DNA of 64,000 nucleotides. It comes from an uncultured Clostridia bacterium (GTDB taxonomy: Bacteria; Bacillota; Clostridia; TANB77; CAG-508). Below the pieces are notes generated by a model. It was not told the origin of the DNA. It was given only the letters and a program-made list of their open reading frames with translations, and made no database searches. The position numbers and the translations under genes were made by a program. Of the stretch, positions 47,719 to 56,976 are shown piece after piece. Location: positions 62,001 to 126,000 of the forward strand of contig CAKPIA010000003.1 of the NCBI GenBank assembly GCA_934162205.1. Reading direction: 5' to 3'. How positions within the stretch are numbered: position 1 is the stretch's first letter; every line of letters starts with the position of its first letter.

Positions 47719-49161
47719 TTACTTTTCTACCCATACAGACACAGTTCTATTCTTTACTTTAAATACTCCGCATCCATCTTCATCAATTGTAACTTCTTCT
47801 TCAAAATTTCCTAATGCATCTATAAAAGTTTCTCCTGCAAATTTTTCTCCTATGTACATTCTTTTTTCTCCATCTATTTTATTAGACGCTATAACTGCTA
47901 ATCCAGATTTTATATGTTCATCGTCTCCTTCACGAGTAAAACCTATTACACTATCGTGATCAAAATAATCATGTTCTAATCCATATGCCTTATCTTTTCT
48001 TAATATCATTAGATCTTCTAATTTACCCATTTTTTCTATATTACTATATGGTATTCCATAATAATCACCATAAAATACACATGGATATCCATCATTCTTT
48101 AATAAAATTATTGAATATGCAATTTGTTTAAACCATGGTTCTATAAAGCTTTGTAATGCTTGCCCTGGTTGAGTATCATGATTATCTACAAATGTTACTG
48201 CTTTAAGTGGATTTTCCTTTAATAATGTATTGTCTAATAATTTTGACATATCATAATTGAGGTCTTGTGACGCTGTATAAAAATTATAATGTAATGGTAC
48301 ATCAAATAAAGAAATTTGTCCTTCTGTTTCTGTTATATATTTATGTAATTTTTTTACATCTCCTGTCCAATATTCTCCAACTGCGAATATATCTCTTTTT
48401 TTATACTCTTTTAAATATTTCATCCATTCATTATAAAATGATGATGGAATATGTTTTAAGGCATCCAATCTAAAACCATCTACATATGTAAAATCCATAT
48501 ACCATTTTCCCCAATTTTTACATTCTTCAACTACTTCTTGATTATTAAAATCTAGGTCTGCTCCCATTAAATAATCATAATTTCCGTTTTCATCATCAAC
48601 TTCATTTTGCCACTCTTTATCTTTAAACTTAAAAATTGAGTGTTCACCTGTTGCATTATTATAATCAATTCCATCAAAGTGTGTCCAATTCCATTTAAAA
48701 TTTGAATACTTATTTTTTCTATTTGGAAACGTAAATTTTGTTGCTGCTTGTAATGTTTCATTTTGAGAAATTTCTATATTATGATTAGCCCAATCTACTT
48801 TATTTGCTTTAATTATTTGAAAAAAATCTGCTCCCATTTTATGATTTAAAACAATATCTGCATAACTTTCTATACCTGCTTGTTTTAAAACTTGTATTGC
48901 TTCTAAATACTCATCTTTTGTTCCGTATTTAGTTGCAATAGAACCCTGTTGATCAAATTCTCCTAAATCATATAAATCATATGGACCATATCCAACTTCA
49001 TTTTTTCCACCAATTCCTTTATAAGCTGGAGGTAACCACAAAGCTGTAACTCCAATTCTTGATAATTTATCAGCTTGTTCTATTACTTTATTCCATAAAC
49101 CTTTTTCACAATTTAAATACCATTCAAAATACTGCATTATTGTTCCATTTATTTTTTTCAA
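47719..49161 (-). CDS. Cytoplasmic alpha-amylase (GH13)
   Basis: 480 residues, no signal peptide. GH13 regions: I, ADIVLNHKMGAD; II, VDGFRLDALKHI (nucleophile Asp); III, AVGEYWTG (acid/base Glu); IV, TFVDNHDTQPGQ (third acid). The N-terminal NGTIMQYFEWYL and GYGPYDLYDLGEFDQ are typical of GH13_5 intracellular amylases. It hydrolyses internal glucans or maltodextrins. A single gene behind dnaE. Confidence 0.95.
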   Translation of the reverse strand: MKKINGTIMQYFEWYLNCEKGLWNKVIEQADKLSRIGVTALWLPPAYKGIGGKNEVGYGPYDLYDLGEFDQQGSIATKYGTKDEYLEAIQVLKQAGIESYADIVLNHKMGADFFQIIKANKVDWANHNIEISQNETLQAATKFTFPNRKNKYSNFKWNWTHFDGIDYNNATGEHSIFKFKDKEWQNEVDDENGNYDYLMGADLDFNNQEVVEECKNWGKWYMDFTYVDGFRLDALKHIPSSFYNEWMKYLKEYKKRDIFAVGEYWTGDVKKLHKYITETEGQISLFDVPLHYNFYTASQDLNYDMSKLLDNTLLKENPLKAVTFVDNHDTQPGQALQSFIEPWFKQIAYSIILLKNDGYPCVFYGDYYGIPYSNIEKMGKLEDLMILRKDKAYGLEHDYFDHDSVIGFTREGDDEHIKSGLAVIASNKIDGEKRMYIGEKFAGETFIDALGNFEEEVTIDEDGCGVFKVKNRTVSVWVEK

Positions 49162-49288
49162 TTATATCTCCTTCTTCCCCGAAACATTATATCATTATAA
49201 GATTTTATTGTACATAAATTGACAAGTTTTTTTAATTTTTATATAATCACATATGGTTAATAAAATATAATATAAGGAAGCGATTTTT

Positions 49289-49705
49289 TTGGAACATATT
49301 TTTGAAAGAACTATAAACTATTATGAAACAGATAAAATGGGAATTGTACACCATTCTAACTACATTAGATTCTTAGAAGAAGCTCGTTGTAAATTTTTAA
49401 AAGCAATCGATTTACCTTATGAAACTTTAGAAAATAATGGAATTATGATACCTGTTTTAGAAGTTCACTGTAAATACAAATATCACGTAAGCTTTGGAGA
49501 CACAATTGTTATAAAAAGTAAAATTTCAACCTTTACAGGCGTTAAAATGATTGTTGACTATGAAATAATTAACAAAGCTAATTCTAATTTAGTTATGACA
49601 GCTCAAACCAAACATTGTTTTACAAATAACTCTTTACGACCTATAAACCTAAAAAAACATTATATAGAAGGTTACGAAAAAATAATGAATGCTTTAGAAA
49701 ATTAA
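49289..49705 (+). CDS. Acyl-CoA thioesterase, 4HBT (YbgC/FadM) family
   Basis: 138 residues: a single hot-dog domain with catalytic-site pattern YYETDKMGIVHHSNYIRFLEEAR, the Asp and the HH-N pair typical of YbgC. It hydrolyses short or medium acyl-CoA. The reading frame starts at TTG with AAGGAAGCG 8 bases upstream; the alternative Met is far inside. Stand-alone; 108 bases separate it from the next gene. Confidence 0.9.
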   Translation: MEHIFERTINYYETDKMGIVHHSNYIRFLEEARCKFLKAIDLPYETLENNGIMIPVLEVHCKYKYHVSFGDTIVIKSKISTFTGVKMIVDYEIINKANSNLVMTAQTKHCFTNNSLRPINLKKHYIEGYEKIMNALEN

Positions 49706-49813
49706 AATATAGTAATTTATAAAAAATACTTTATATTTTATATGTTTTATGGTACAATATTGTAAATTTATAAATTATAATGTCAAAAGATAAAATATTA
49801 GGAGGAATTTTTT

Positions 49814-50101
49814 ATGGAATTTAGTAAATGTAATCGTTGTGGTAACTTCTATATTTCAGATAGTAATGTATGCCCTAAATGTGCAGCAAAAGATAATTTA
49901 GAATTTTCTGCATTTAAAAATTATATACAAGAAAATGGTTTTGAAGAATCATTAGGAGCTATATCTTCTGAAACAGGTATTTCAGAAAAGAATTTAAGTA
50001 GATTTTTAAATTATGACGAATTTAAACAATTTCAACAAGAAAATGGAAATATAAACTTAAATAACAATAAATTTGGAAATAATGGAATAAATTTAGATTA
50101 A
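49814..50101 (+). CDS. Small zinc-ribbon protein
   Basis: 95 residues. N-terminal zinc ribbon CNRCGNFYISDSNVCPKC, then a helical segment ISSETGISEKNLSRFLNYDEF that looks like a minimal helix-turn-helix, and a low-complexity Asn-rich tail. I do not recognise a named family; similar small proteins in clostridia are uncharacterised. AGGAGG precedes the ATG, a promoter-like TATAAT-type AT-rich leader is upstream, and a terminator follows before tyrS. Confidence 0.8.
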   Translation: MEFSKCNRCGNFYISDSNVCPKCAAKDNLEFSAFKNYIQENGFEESLGAISSETGISEKNLSRFLNYDEFKQFQQENGNINLNNNKFGNNGINLD

Positions 50102-50112
50102 TTTTTATATTA

Positions 50113-50140
50113 TAGCCATATTATATATATGGCTACTTTT
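50113..50140 (+). terminator. Terminator between the zinc-ribbon gene and tyrS
   Basis: TAGCCATA (50113-50120) pairs with TATGGCTA (50128-50135), followed by CTTTTA. tyrS begins 27 bases further on, so some read-through may be needed for tyrS or an internal promoter exists. Confidence 0.6.
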
Positions 50141-50166
50141 ATTAATTATACTAGGAGGATTTATAT

Positions 50167-51381
50167 ATGAAAAATGTATTTGATATATTAGATGAAAGAG
50201 GATATGTTGAACAAATGACTCATCCTCAAGAAATCAAAGAATTATTTGCTAAGGAATCTGTACCTTTCTACATAGGAATAGATCCAACAGCTGATAGTTT
50301 GCATATTGGTCACTTTATATCTTTAATGGTTGCTTCTCATATGCAAAAATGTGGTCACAAACCAATCATATTAGTTGGTGGTGGTACTGCTATTATAGGT
50401 GACCCATCAGGAAAAACTGATATGAGAAAAATGCTATCTAAAGAAGAAATAAATCATAATGTTGAATCAATAAAAAAACAAATAGCTAAGTTTTTAAGTT
50501 TTGAAGGTGAAAATGCAGCTATTATTGTTAATAATGCTGATTGGATATTAGATTTAAATTATGTTGATTTTATGCGTGAAATAGGAAGTTTATTCTCAGT
50601 AAATAAAATGCTTGCAGCAGATTGTTATAAACAAAGATTAGATACAGGTCTTACATTTTTTGAAATGGGATATATGCTTATGCAATCTTATGACTTTTTA
50701 TATTTGTACAATAAATATGGATGTAAATTAGAAATGGGCGGAAACGATCAATGGTCTAATATCATAGGCGGTGTTGATCTTATAAGAAAAATTGGTAAAG
50801 ATGATTCTTTTGGTTTAACATTTAAACTTCTTACAACTAAAGAAGGTAAAAAAATGGGAAAAACTGAGAAAGGTGCTTTATGGCTTGATGCAGAAAAAAC
50901 TTCTCCTTATGAATTTTATCAATATTGGAGAAACGTTGCTGATGATGATATAAAAACTGTTTTATCATTACTTACATTCTTACCTATGGATAAAATAAAT
51001 GAACTTACATCTTATAATGATGAAAGAATAAATGAAGCAAAAAAAGTAGCTGCTTTTGAAATAACAAAATTAATTCACGGTGAAGAAGAAGCAAAAAAAG
51101 CTGAACAAGCTTCACTAGCATTATTTGAAGGTCAAGGAAATTTAGATAATATGCCTTCTACTAAATTAGAAAATATTGATATTTCTATTGTTGACGCTAT
51201 TGTTTTAACAGGTATTGCACCATCAAAGGGTCAAGCAAGAACTTTAATTGCTCAAGGTGGAATTTCTTTAAATGACGAAAAAGTAACTGATGTTTCTTAT
51301 AAATTATCAGAAAATGATTTTAATGATGGATATGCTATATTAAAAAAAGGTAAAAAAATATATCATAAATTAGAAAAATAA
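50167..51381 (+). CDS. tyrS: Tyrosyl-tRNA synthetase
   Basis: 404 residues. HIGH motif at residues about 47-50 (DSLHIGHF), tyrosine-binding MLMQSYDFLYL and GGNDQWSNI, KMSKS counterpart KKMGKTEKGALWLD, C-terminal S4 RNA-binding domain (PSKGQARTLIAQGGISLND). This is the TyrZ-like class with KMGKT. No T-box leader is present: only 65 bases separate it from the upstream gene. Confidence 0.97.
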   Translation: MKNVFDILDERGYVEQMTHPQEIKELFAKESVPFYIGIDPTADSLHIGHFISLMVASHMQKCGHKPIILVGGGTAIIGDPSGKTDMRKMLSKEEINHNVESIKKQIAKFLSFEGENAAIIVNNADWILDLNYVDFMREIGSLFSVNKMLAADCYKQRLDTGLTFFEMGYMLMQSYDFLYLYNKYGCKLEMGGNDQWSNIIGGVDLIRKIGKDDSFGLTFKLLTTKEGKKMGKTEKGALWLDAEKTSPYEFYQYWRNVADDDIKTVLSLLTFLPMDKINELTSYNDERINEAKKVAAFEITKLIHGEEEAKKAEQASLALFEGQGNLDNMPSTKLENIDISIVDAIVLTGIAPSKGQARTLIAQGGISLNDEKVTDVSYKLSENDFNDGYAILKKGKKIYHKLEK

Positions 51382-51385
51382 TTTT

Positions 51386-51419
51386 AAAAAACCTCTTAGA
51401 TAAATTCTAAGAGGTTTTT
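51386..51419. terminator. Bidirectional terminator between tyrS and the UPF0182 gene
   Basis: AAAAAACCTCTTAGA (51386-51400) pairs with TCTAAGAGGTTTTT (51406-51419); an ideal intrinsic terminator with A and T runs on both sides. Confidence 0.9.
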
Positions 51420-51433
51420 ATTTTTAATATTTC

Positions 51434-54262
51434 TTATCTACTTGTATTTGTATCAACTACAATATTCTCGTCAATCATTGAATTAGTCTCATTTGTGTCT
51501 GTGTTATTTGTTGTATTACTGTTTTTCTTACTCTTCTTTTCTTCTTCTTGTAATTTTTCCAATGAATTAACTAAACCTTGAAGCTTTTTAATATCAGATC
51601 CCATCATTTCCCAATCATTATTTTTATTTGATTCTGTTAAATTATTATTAGCTTTTATAATTGCATCTATTAATCCTTGAAGGTCATCTGTGTTTTCTAC
51701 TTCTATATCAACAGCATATTGTGAAAGTAAATTTTTTATTGCTTCATTAATATTATTTCCAATTGCAACTTTATTTCCTGATGCTACAATAATTTTCTTA
51801 AGAACTGGTACATCTGATTCATTAATCATTGTTTGATATATTGGTTCTACATATAAAAGAGTACTTTGTATTGGAACTATAATCATTTGTTTTGTTATTT
51901 TTGTTCCTGTTACATTTAATGCATCTAATTCTTTTGAAATTGTTTCATCTTGACTAATTTGTGTATCTAATTGCATTGGCCCTAATATATTATTGTCTGA
52001 TGCATATTTATATAGTTTTAATTTACTAGTTCCATCTTCATATGATCCAACTAAATATGATATTATATTTTGTTTTCCACTTGGTGTAAATGTTTGAACT
52101 AGTCCTAATGTATCTTTATCTGAATCTGTTGTTTTTAACATTGTGTAATATGGATTAAGTACTGTTCCTGTTGCTTTTGTTGTTTGCATTGTTGTATTAT
52201 ATTTTGCTTGTTCCCATATATCATCACTTCTATATAACACATCTGGTTTTACATTATGATATAATGTAATTATTTTTGATTGAATATTATATAAATATTG
52301 TGGATATATAAAATTCTTTGATACATCTTCTGGTATCTTACTATCTATATCTTCAAATAATGTTTTATATGTATTTCTATATGCCATAGCTATTGGATCT
52401 GTTCTATCTGTTATATAAAATTTCATAGTTCCATCATAACTATTTATTAATACTTTTACAGAATTTCTTATGTAATTAATTTTTTGTTTAGATCCATTAT
52501 AAACTATATTGCTATAAGATGAGTATGGATAATCGCTAGATACTGTATATGCATCTAATACCCAAATAATATTTCCATTATCATCTATTACTGAATATGG
52601 ATTTTCATCATACAATAAATATGGTAATGCTTTTTTTGCTCTTTCTCTTATATTTCTATTTATTAGTATTTTACTATCGTTTGTTATAGAATTAGAAAAC
52701 GCTAAATTTATGTTTCCTTCTTTTATTGCAAGTACAATTCTATCTAAAAATCCTAAACTTAAACCTGCTTTTCCATTATATGAATATTCATAATCTTTTC
52801 CACTTTCATCTGTATAATCATATTCTGATTTGTTTTTTGTATTTGTAACTATTGTTCCATCTGTTTCTAATCCAAAATATATTCTAGGTTGAGAAATTTT
52901 TATTTTATCGCTTGATGTTGCTTTTTGAACATATTCTACATTTCCTGTTTCTGTACTTTTGCTTGCAGATGTTATTATTTCTCCATAACCATGTGTATAT
53001 TCATATGTTTTATTATTATAAGTTCTGTCTCCACTTGAAATTTCTCTAGGAGAAAGATATACTAATTTTTCTTTTCCATCTATGTTGTATTTTCCTATGT
53101 TTGCATTTCTATATGTATAATATCCCGTATTTGTTTGACTATCTTCTAATGCTTTTACAACTGCATCTGTATTTATTATTGTTATATTGTTTAAAATATT
53201 TCCATTATTATCTACTTCATCTACAGTAATTGTTCCAGAATAATTTAAATTTTCTTCTTTTATATTTATTCCATATGCATTTTTTGTATAATCTATATTA
53301 TATGCAATATATTGTTTTTCTTTATCTAGTTCATTTGAATTTACAAATATAGCATCAAATATTACCATTACAAAGAATAATGAAACTAAATATACTGGAA
53401 GAATAGCTAAACTTATTAATACTTTCTTCATGTTTGATTGTTTAAAATATTTTATAGCTGTAAATATTGATGCAACTATAACAACTGCAAATATTCTATA
53501 TCCCCATAATTTAACTGTTGACTCTGTAAATCCTGCACCTGTTAATTCTACATCATTTTCTAATGTTATAAATTTTTGTAAAACAATATTTTGAGTATTA
53601 AGTAATGTTAATAATGCTATCCCTATAGTAACTAACTTTAAATTTCTTATTCCCTTTTTCATTAATTTGCTTTGTTTTAATGTTTTTCTATCTATTCCAT
53701 CAAAATGTATGTTAAAAACAATTATATAATATAATATCATATAAATTGTTAATCCTATTATTAAACCAATAAAGTATATTATGAAAAATTCTATAATAGG
53801 CTTTATAAACATATAATAAGAAATATCTAAATTAAATATTGGATCGGTAATTCCAAATGATGTATTGCTTGATAGAAGTAATATTTTATTTAACAACAAA
53901 TTTGAAACTACTACACTTCCTATTGCTGCAATTACTAAAGAAAGCGATTTATTTAATAGTTTAGGCATTTCCTTTTTTTCTTCATCAAAAAATTCTTTTA
54001 ACCCTTTTTTTATACCAATATTGGTAAAGTACATTACTATGTATAAAAATACAAAATTTATTCCCATTATAATGTATTTGCACTTTAAATTAGTTTGATA
54101 TATATTAATATAATTTTCGCCTAATTCTTTATATTCTAAATAACTTCCTCTTAATGATATATAATTTCCTATTGCAAATATTATTAAAAATAATATTACT
54201 AATATCATTCTTGTTTTATTTTTCTTTTTTTGTACATTATTTTCCTGTTTTACTTCTCCCAT
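51434..54262 (-). CDS. UPF0182 family membrane protein
   Basis: 942 residues. Seven N-terminal membrane helices (to about residue 310), then a large extracytoplasmic domain (about 320-890) with the family features NIDYTKNAYGI, YLSPREIS, YGEIITSASK, YVLDAYTVSSDYPYSS-type and PQYLYNIQ, and a Ser/Asn/Thr-rich C-terminus. Function unknown; found in actinobacteria, cyanobacteria and clostridia. Ribosome site AGGAGGAGA. Lies 9 bases after ftsY and is probably cotranscribed with it. Confidence 0.9.
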   Translation of the reverse strand: MGEVKQENNVQKKKNKTRMILVILFLIIFAIGNYISLRGSYLEYKELGENYINIYQTNLKCKYIIMGINFVFLYIVMYFTNIGIKKGLKEFFDEEKKEMPKLLNKSLSLVIAAIGSVVVSNLLLNKILLLSSNTSFGITDPIFNLDISYYMFIKPIIEFFIIYFIGLIIGLTIYMILYYIIVFNIHFDGIDRKTLKQSKLMKKGIRNLKLVTIGIALLTLLNTQNIVLQKFITLENDVELTGAGFTESTVKLWGYRIFAVVIVASIFTAIKYFKQSNMKKVLISLAILPVYLVSLFFVMVIFDAIFVNSNELDKEKQYIAYNIDYTKNAYGINIKEENLNYSGTITVDEVDNNGNILNNITIINTDAVVKALEDSQTNTGYYTYRNANIGKYNIDGKEKLVYLSPREISSGDRTYNNKTYEYTHGYGEIITSASKSTETGNVEYVQKATSSDKIKISQPRIYFGLETDGTIVTNTKNKSEYDYTDESGKDYEYSYNGKAGLSLGFLDRIVLAIKEGNINLAFSNSITNDSKILINRNIRERAKKALPYLLYDENPYSVIDDNGNIIWVLDAYTVSSDYPYSSYSNIVYNGSKQKINYIRNSVKVLINSYDGTMKFYITDRTDPIAMAYRNTYKTLFEDIDSKIPEDVSKNFIYPQYLYNIQSKIITLYHNVKPDVLYRSDDIWEQAKYNTTMQTTKATGTVLNPYYTMLKTTDSDKDTLGLVQTFTPSGKQNIISYLVGSYEDGTSKLKLYKYASDNNILGPMQLDTQISQDETISKELDALNVTGTKITKQMIIVPIQSTLLYVEPIYQTMINESDVPVLKKIIVASGNKVAIGNNINEAIKNLLSQYAVDIEVENTDDLQGLIDAIIKANNNLTESNKNNDWEMMGSDIKKLQGLVNSLEKLQEEEKKSKKNSNTTNNTDTNETNSMIDENIVVDTNTSR

Positions 54263-54271
54263 AATCTCCTC

Positions 54272-55177
54272 CTATATTATTGCATTTACAAAGTCTTCTT
54301 TATTAAATATTTCCATATCATCTATTTTTTCACCAACACCAATAAATTTAACCGGTATTTTATTTTCTTCTACAATTCCTATAACAGCTCCACCTTTTGC
54401 TGTCCCATCTAATTTTGTTAATACTAATCCTGTTATATCCGCTTCTTCTTTAAATGCTTTTACCTGTGAAATTGCATTTTGTCCAGTTGTTCCATCAATT
54501 ACTAGTAATACTTCTTTTGCACTATCAGGCATTTCTTTATTTATTACTTTTTGTATTTTATTTAATTCATCCATTAGGTATTTTTTATTATGCAATCTAC
54601 CAGCAGTATCTACTATTAATATATCCGCATTTTTTTCTTTAGTAATTTTTATTGCATCATATACAACAGATGCTGGGTCTACACCTTCTTCTCTTTTTAC
54701 TATTTCTGAACCTGATCTTTTTGCCCATATTTCTAGTTGTTCGACTGCCGCTGCTCTAAATGTATCTGCTGCTGCTACTACTACCTTTTTTCCATTCTTT
54801 ACTAATCTATTTGCTATTTTACCTATTGAGGTTGTTTTTCCTACACCATTTACTCCAACAACTAATATTACTGATGGTTTTGTATCTAATTTTAAACTAC
54901 TATCAGTTTCATCAAATATTGACATTATTTCATCTCTTAATGCTTTTTTAACTTCTTCTTCATCTTGTATATTATCTCTTTTTATTTTTTTTCTTAAATT
55001 ATCTATTATTCTTACAGATGTATCCATTCCAATATCTGACATTATTAATATTTCTTCTAATTCTTCTAAAAATTCTTCATCTACTTTTCTAAATGTACTA
55101 AATATTCCATTTATTTTTTCATCTAATGAATTTTTTGTTTTGCTTAATCCTGTTTTTAATTTATCAAAAAAGCCCAT
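54272..55177 (-). CDS. ftsY: FtsY, signal recognition particle receptor
   Basis: 301 residues, a short clostridial form with little A domain. NG domain: GVNGVGKTTSIGKIA, DTFRAAAVEQL, DTAGRLHNK, VIDGTTGQNA and TKLDGTAKGGAVIGI. Receives SRP-ribosome complexes at the membrane. AAGGAGAG precedes the ATG. The 421 bases upstream contain no other gene on the minus strand. Confidence 0.97.
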   Translation of the reverse strand: MGFFDKLKTGLSKTKNSLDEKINGIFSTFRKVDEEFLEELEEILIMSDIGMDTSVRIIDNLRKKIKRDNIQDEEEVKKALRDEIMSIFDETDSSLKLDTKPSVILVVGVNGVGKTTSIGKIANRLVKNGKKVVVAAADTFRAAAVEQLEIWAKRSGSEIVKREEGVDPASVVYDAIKITKEKNADILIVDTAGRLHNKKYLMDELNKIQKVINKEMPDSAKEVLLVIDGTTGQNAISQVKAFKEEADITGLVLTKLDGTAKGGAVIGIVEENKIPVKFIGVGEKIDDMEIFNKEDFVNAII

Positions 55178-55518
55178 ATAATCTCTCCTTAAAATTAATC
55201 TATAATGTATTTTAACATATTTTTTGCTATATGTGTACTGTTTTATCTTATATTTTCTTCTTTATTGTTATCTAAATCATTATTTAAATATATATGTAAA
55301 TCCGTATATCACATTATATATCTCTAACTATTAAACTTGTGAAATCCATCTATGTATTTACATTATTATATAAATTTAATAAAGTATATCATAATTCTAG
55401 CAAATTACAACAGTTATTTAATAGATATTTATATTCTAGAATTTAATGTAGTATTTGCATGTACAGAAAATATGGAAGTCCATATATTCAATAAAGACTT
55501 GTTAATTGGAAATAAAAC
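55178..55518. other. Intergenic region without a recognised gene
   Basis: AT-rich stretch between ftsY and the next plus-strand gene. A 60-codon ORF at 55352-55534 has no ribosome site and atypical composition, so I take it as chance. A near-end promoter for the next gene lies just after this stretch. Confidence 0.6.
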
Positions 55519-55547
55519 TTGTAATTTTATGTAAATTTTGGTATAAT
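55519..55547 (+). promoter_or_regulatory. Promoter of the Cys-cluster gene
   Basis: TTGTAA (55519-55524) and TATAAT (55542-55547), spacer 17 bases, about 50 bases before the start at 55599. Confidence 0.65.
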
Positions 55548-55598
55548 AACTACGAAACATGTAAATAGTTATTAAATAATGAATTGGAGGACTACAAA

Positions 55599-56171
55599 AT
55601 GAATGATAATCAACTTTATAGCTACATTGAAGAATTAACGTTTCCAAAGTTACCTTATCGGAGTGTAAAAAAAGACTATTCAGTCTTAAAAAATGTGAAT
55701 AAAAAAGCATGCGCCCAATGTGGTGGACTCTGTTGTAAACGCTGTGGCTGTCATTTTAGCCCTGATGACTTTCAAGAAATTTCTTTTGATTTTTTGAAGA
55801 AGGAATTAGAAAAAGGATATATTTCCATTGACTTTGTAAATGGAGAAATGATACTTGAGGATTTTGGGGTTTATATTCTTAGAATACGAAATCAAGATTC
55901 ACCTATTGTAGATACAGGCTATGGAAAAAATAATTGTATTTTGCTTACTCCAAATGGATGTAAACTTAATTACAAACACAGACCAACTGGCGGAAAGCTT
56001 TTAATCCCATCAGAAGAGCTCCGACCTGGATTATTAGGGGAACCACCAAAAAGGAAATGTATTTCTTCTTACGATATTCGTAAATGTTGTTATGAGTGGA
56101 AACCACATAAAAAACTTTTATATGAATTATCAGAATACTTCAAAGATAAAGATTTTCCATGTTCATTATAA
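55599..56171 (+). CDS. YkgJ-like cysteine-cluster protein, foreign-looking
   Basis: 190 residues. The N-terminal CAQCGGLCCKRCGCHFSPDDF and later cysteines (NNCILLTPNGC, KCISSYDIRKCC) form the Cys-cluster pattern of the YkgJ class (probable Zn or Fe-S binding). Function unknown. The frame opens at TTG 55584, but GGAGGA fits ATG 55599. Codon use (CGG, CGC, CGA, CTC) and GC exceed the neighbourhood, suggesting acquisition. It has its own promoter and hairpins behind it. Confidence 0.75.
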   Translation: MNDNQLYSYIEELTFPKLPYRSVKKDYSVLKNVNKKACAQCGGLCCKRCGCHFSPDDFQEISFDFLKKELEKGYISIDFVNGEMILEDFGVYILRIRNQDSPIVDTGYGKNNCILLTPNGCKLNYKHRPTGGKLLIPSEELRPGLLGEPPKRKCISSYDIRKCCYEWKPHKKLLYELSEYFKDKDFPCSL

Positions 56172-56235
56172 GATTATGCAAGTTACATAATCTTACCAAA
56201 AAACTGCATCAAGCAGAACTCTAGTTAATGGGTAA

Positions 56236-56265
56236 AAAAATGGCACAAATTGTGTGCCATTTTTT
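56236..56265. terminator. Bidirectional terminator
   Basis: AAATGGCACA (56238-56247) pairs with TGTGCCATTT (56253-56262), T6 following and A7 preceding. It follows the Cys-cluster gene (which also has a small hairpin without a T run at 56169-56195) and closes the broken gene on the minus strand. Confidence 0.85.
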
Positions 56266-56831
56266 ATTCTTGATAAATTGTAACTATTGGTATACCTTTA
56301 AACCATTTTTTATTTTTTTCATCATCAGCCTCTTTAAAGTAATATCTAACTAAATTATTTTTATTCTTGTTTCCTTTTTCCATATAATTAAACGAATATA
56401 CTTTAATTGTATTATCCTTTAAATTTTTAATATTGGAAATAAAAATTCCATCTTTATATTCTATATCTTCAATAGTACTACTCTCATCAGATTTTGAATA
56501 AATCCTAATAAAAGCATTCTCCTTTTTTTTCTGCTTTTTTTATAAATTCATCAATAGTATAAATATTACTTGATACTACTTTATTTTTATTTTCAACAAA
56601 ACATCCATCTTTTATTGCATCTTCTATAGTATAATTAGATGGTATTTCACTTAATTTTATAAAATTAGGATTTTCTATATATGTATATTCTATACTAGTT
56701 TCTGATTTTTCTCTCGATACAGCTTTATCTACAACTGCATACCAAACATTATTTTTATTACTATAATTAGGATTTTCCTTTTGTTTCATAATTATATGTG
56801 TTGTTGTTTCATCAGCTTTATTTTTGGTCAT
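56264..56831 (-). pseudogene. DUF4362-like gene, broken by an A8 run
   Basis: The front part (56505-56831, 108 residues) reads NYTIEDAIKDGCFVENKNKVVSSNIYTIDEFIKKAEKK and then stops at TGC TTT TAT TAG. The frame continues if one A of an eight-A run (about 56524-56531) is removed: ENAFIRIYSKSDESSTIEDI onward to a stop at 56264. Length is 189 codons plus one base. The DGCFV...YTIDEFI...IRIY pattern resembles DUF4362. There is no ribosome site or signal peptide before the ATG, so the 5' end may also be lost. Unlike the four CGG cases this is a homopolymer change. Confidence 0.7.
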
Positions 56832-56933
56832 TTAAACAATATCATTTTTGGTACTCTCTTTCAATATTTTTTTAATATACTTGTGACATATCTATTTTAA
56901 ACCTATATTATTAAATTTTTTGTGAAAGAAAAG

Positions 56934-56961
56934 GTGGTGGCTCAATTAAACGAGCCACCAC
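56934..56961 (-). terminator. GC-rich terminator of the radical SAM gene
   Basis: GTGGTGGCTC (56934-56943) pairs with GAGCCACCAC (56952-56961); on the minus strand it is followed by CTTTTCTTT. Unusually GC-rich for this genome, matching the foreign character of the gene. Confidence 0.85.
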
Positions 56962-56976
56962 AAAATTGGTTAATAA

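Noticed and set aside
50101..50166. T-box leader before tyrS
   Set aside because: Only 65 bases separate the genes, and they contain a simple terminator hairpin, no specifier loop or T-box sequence.
55352..55534. 60-codon plus-strand ORF upstream of the Cys-cluster gene
   Set aside because: No ribosome site, no family resemblance and it overlaps the promoter of the next gene.
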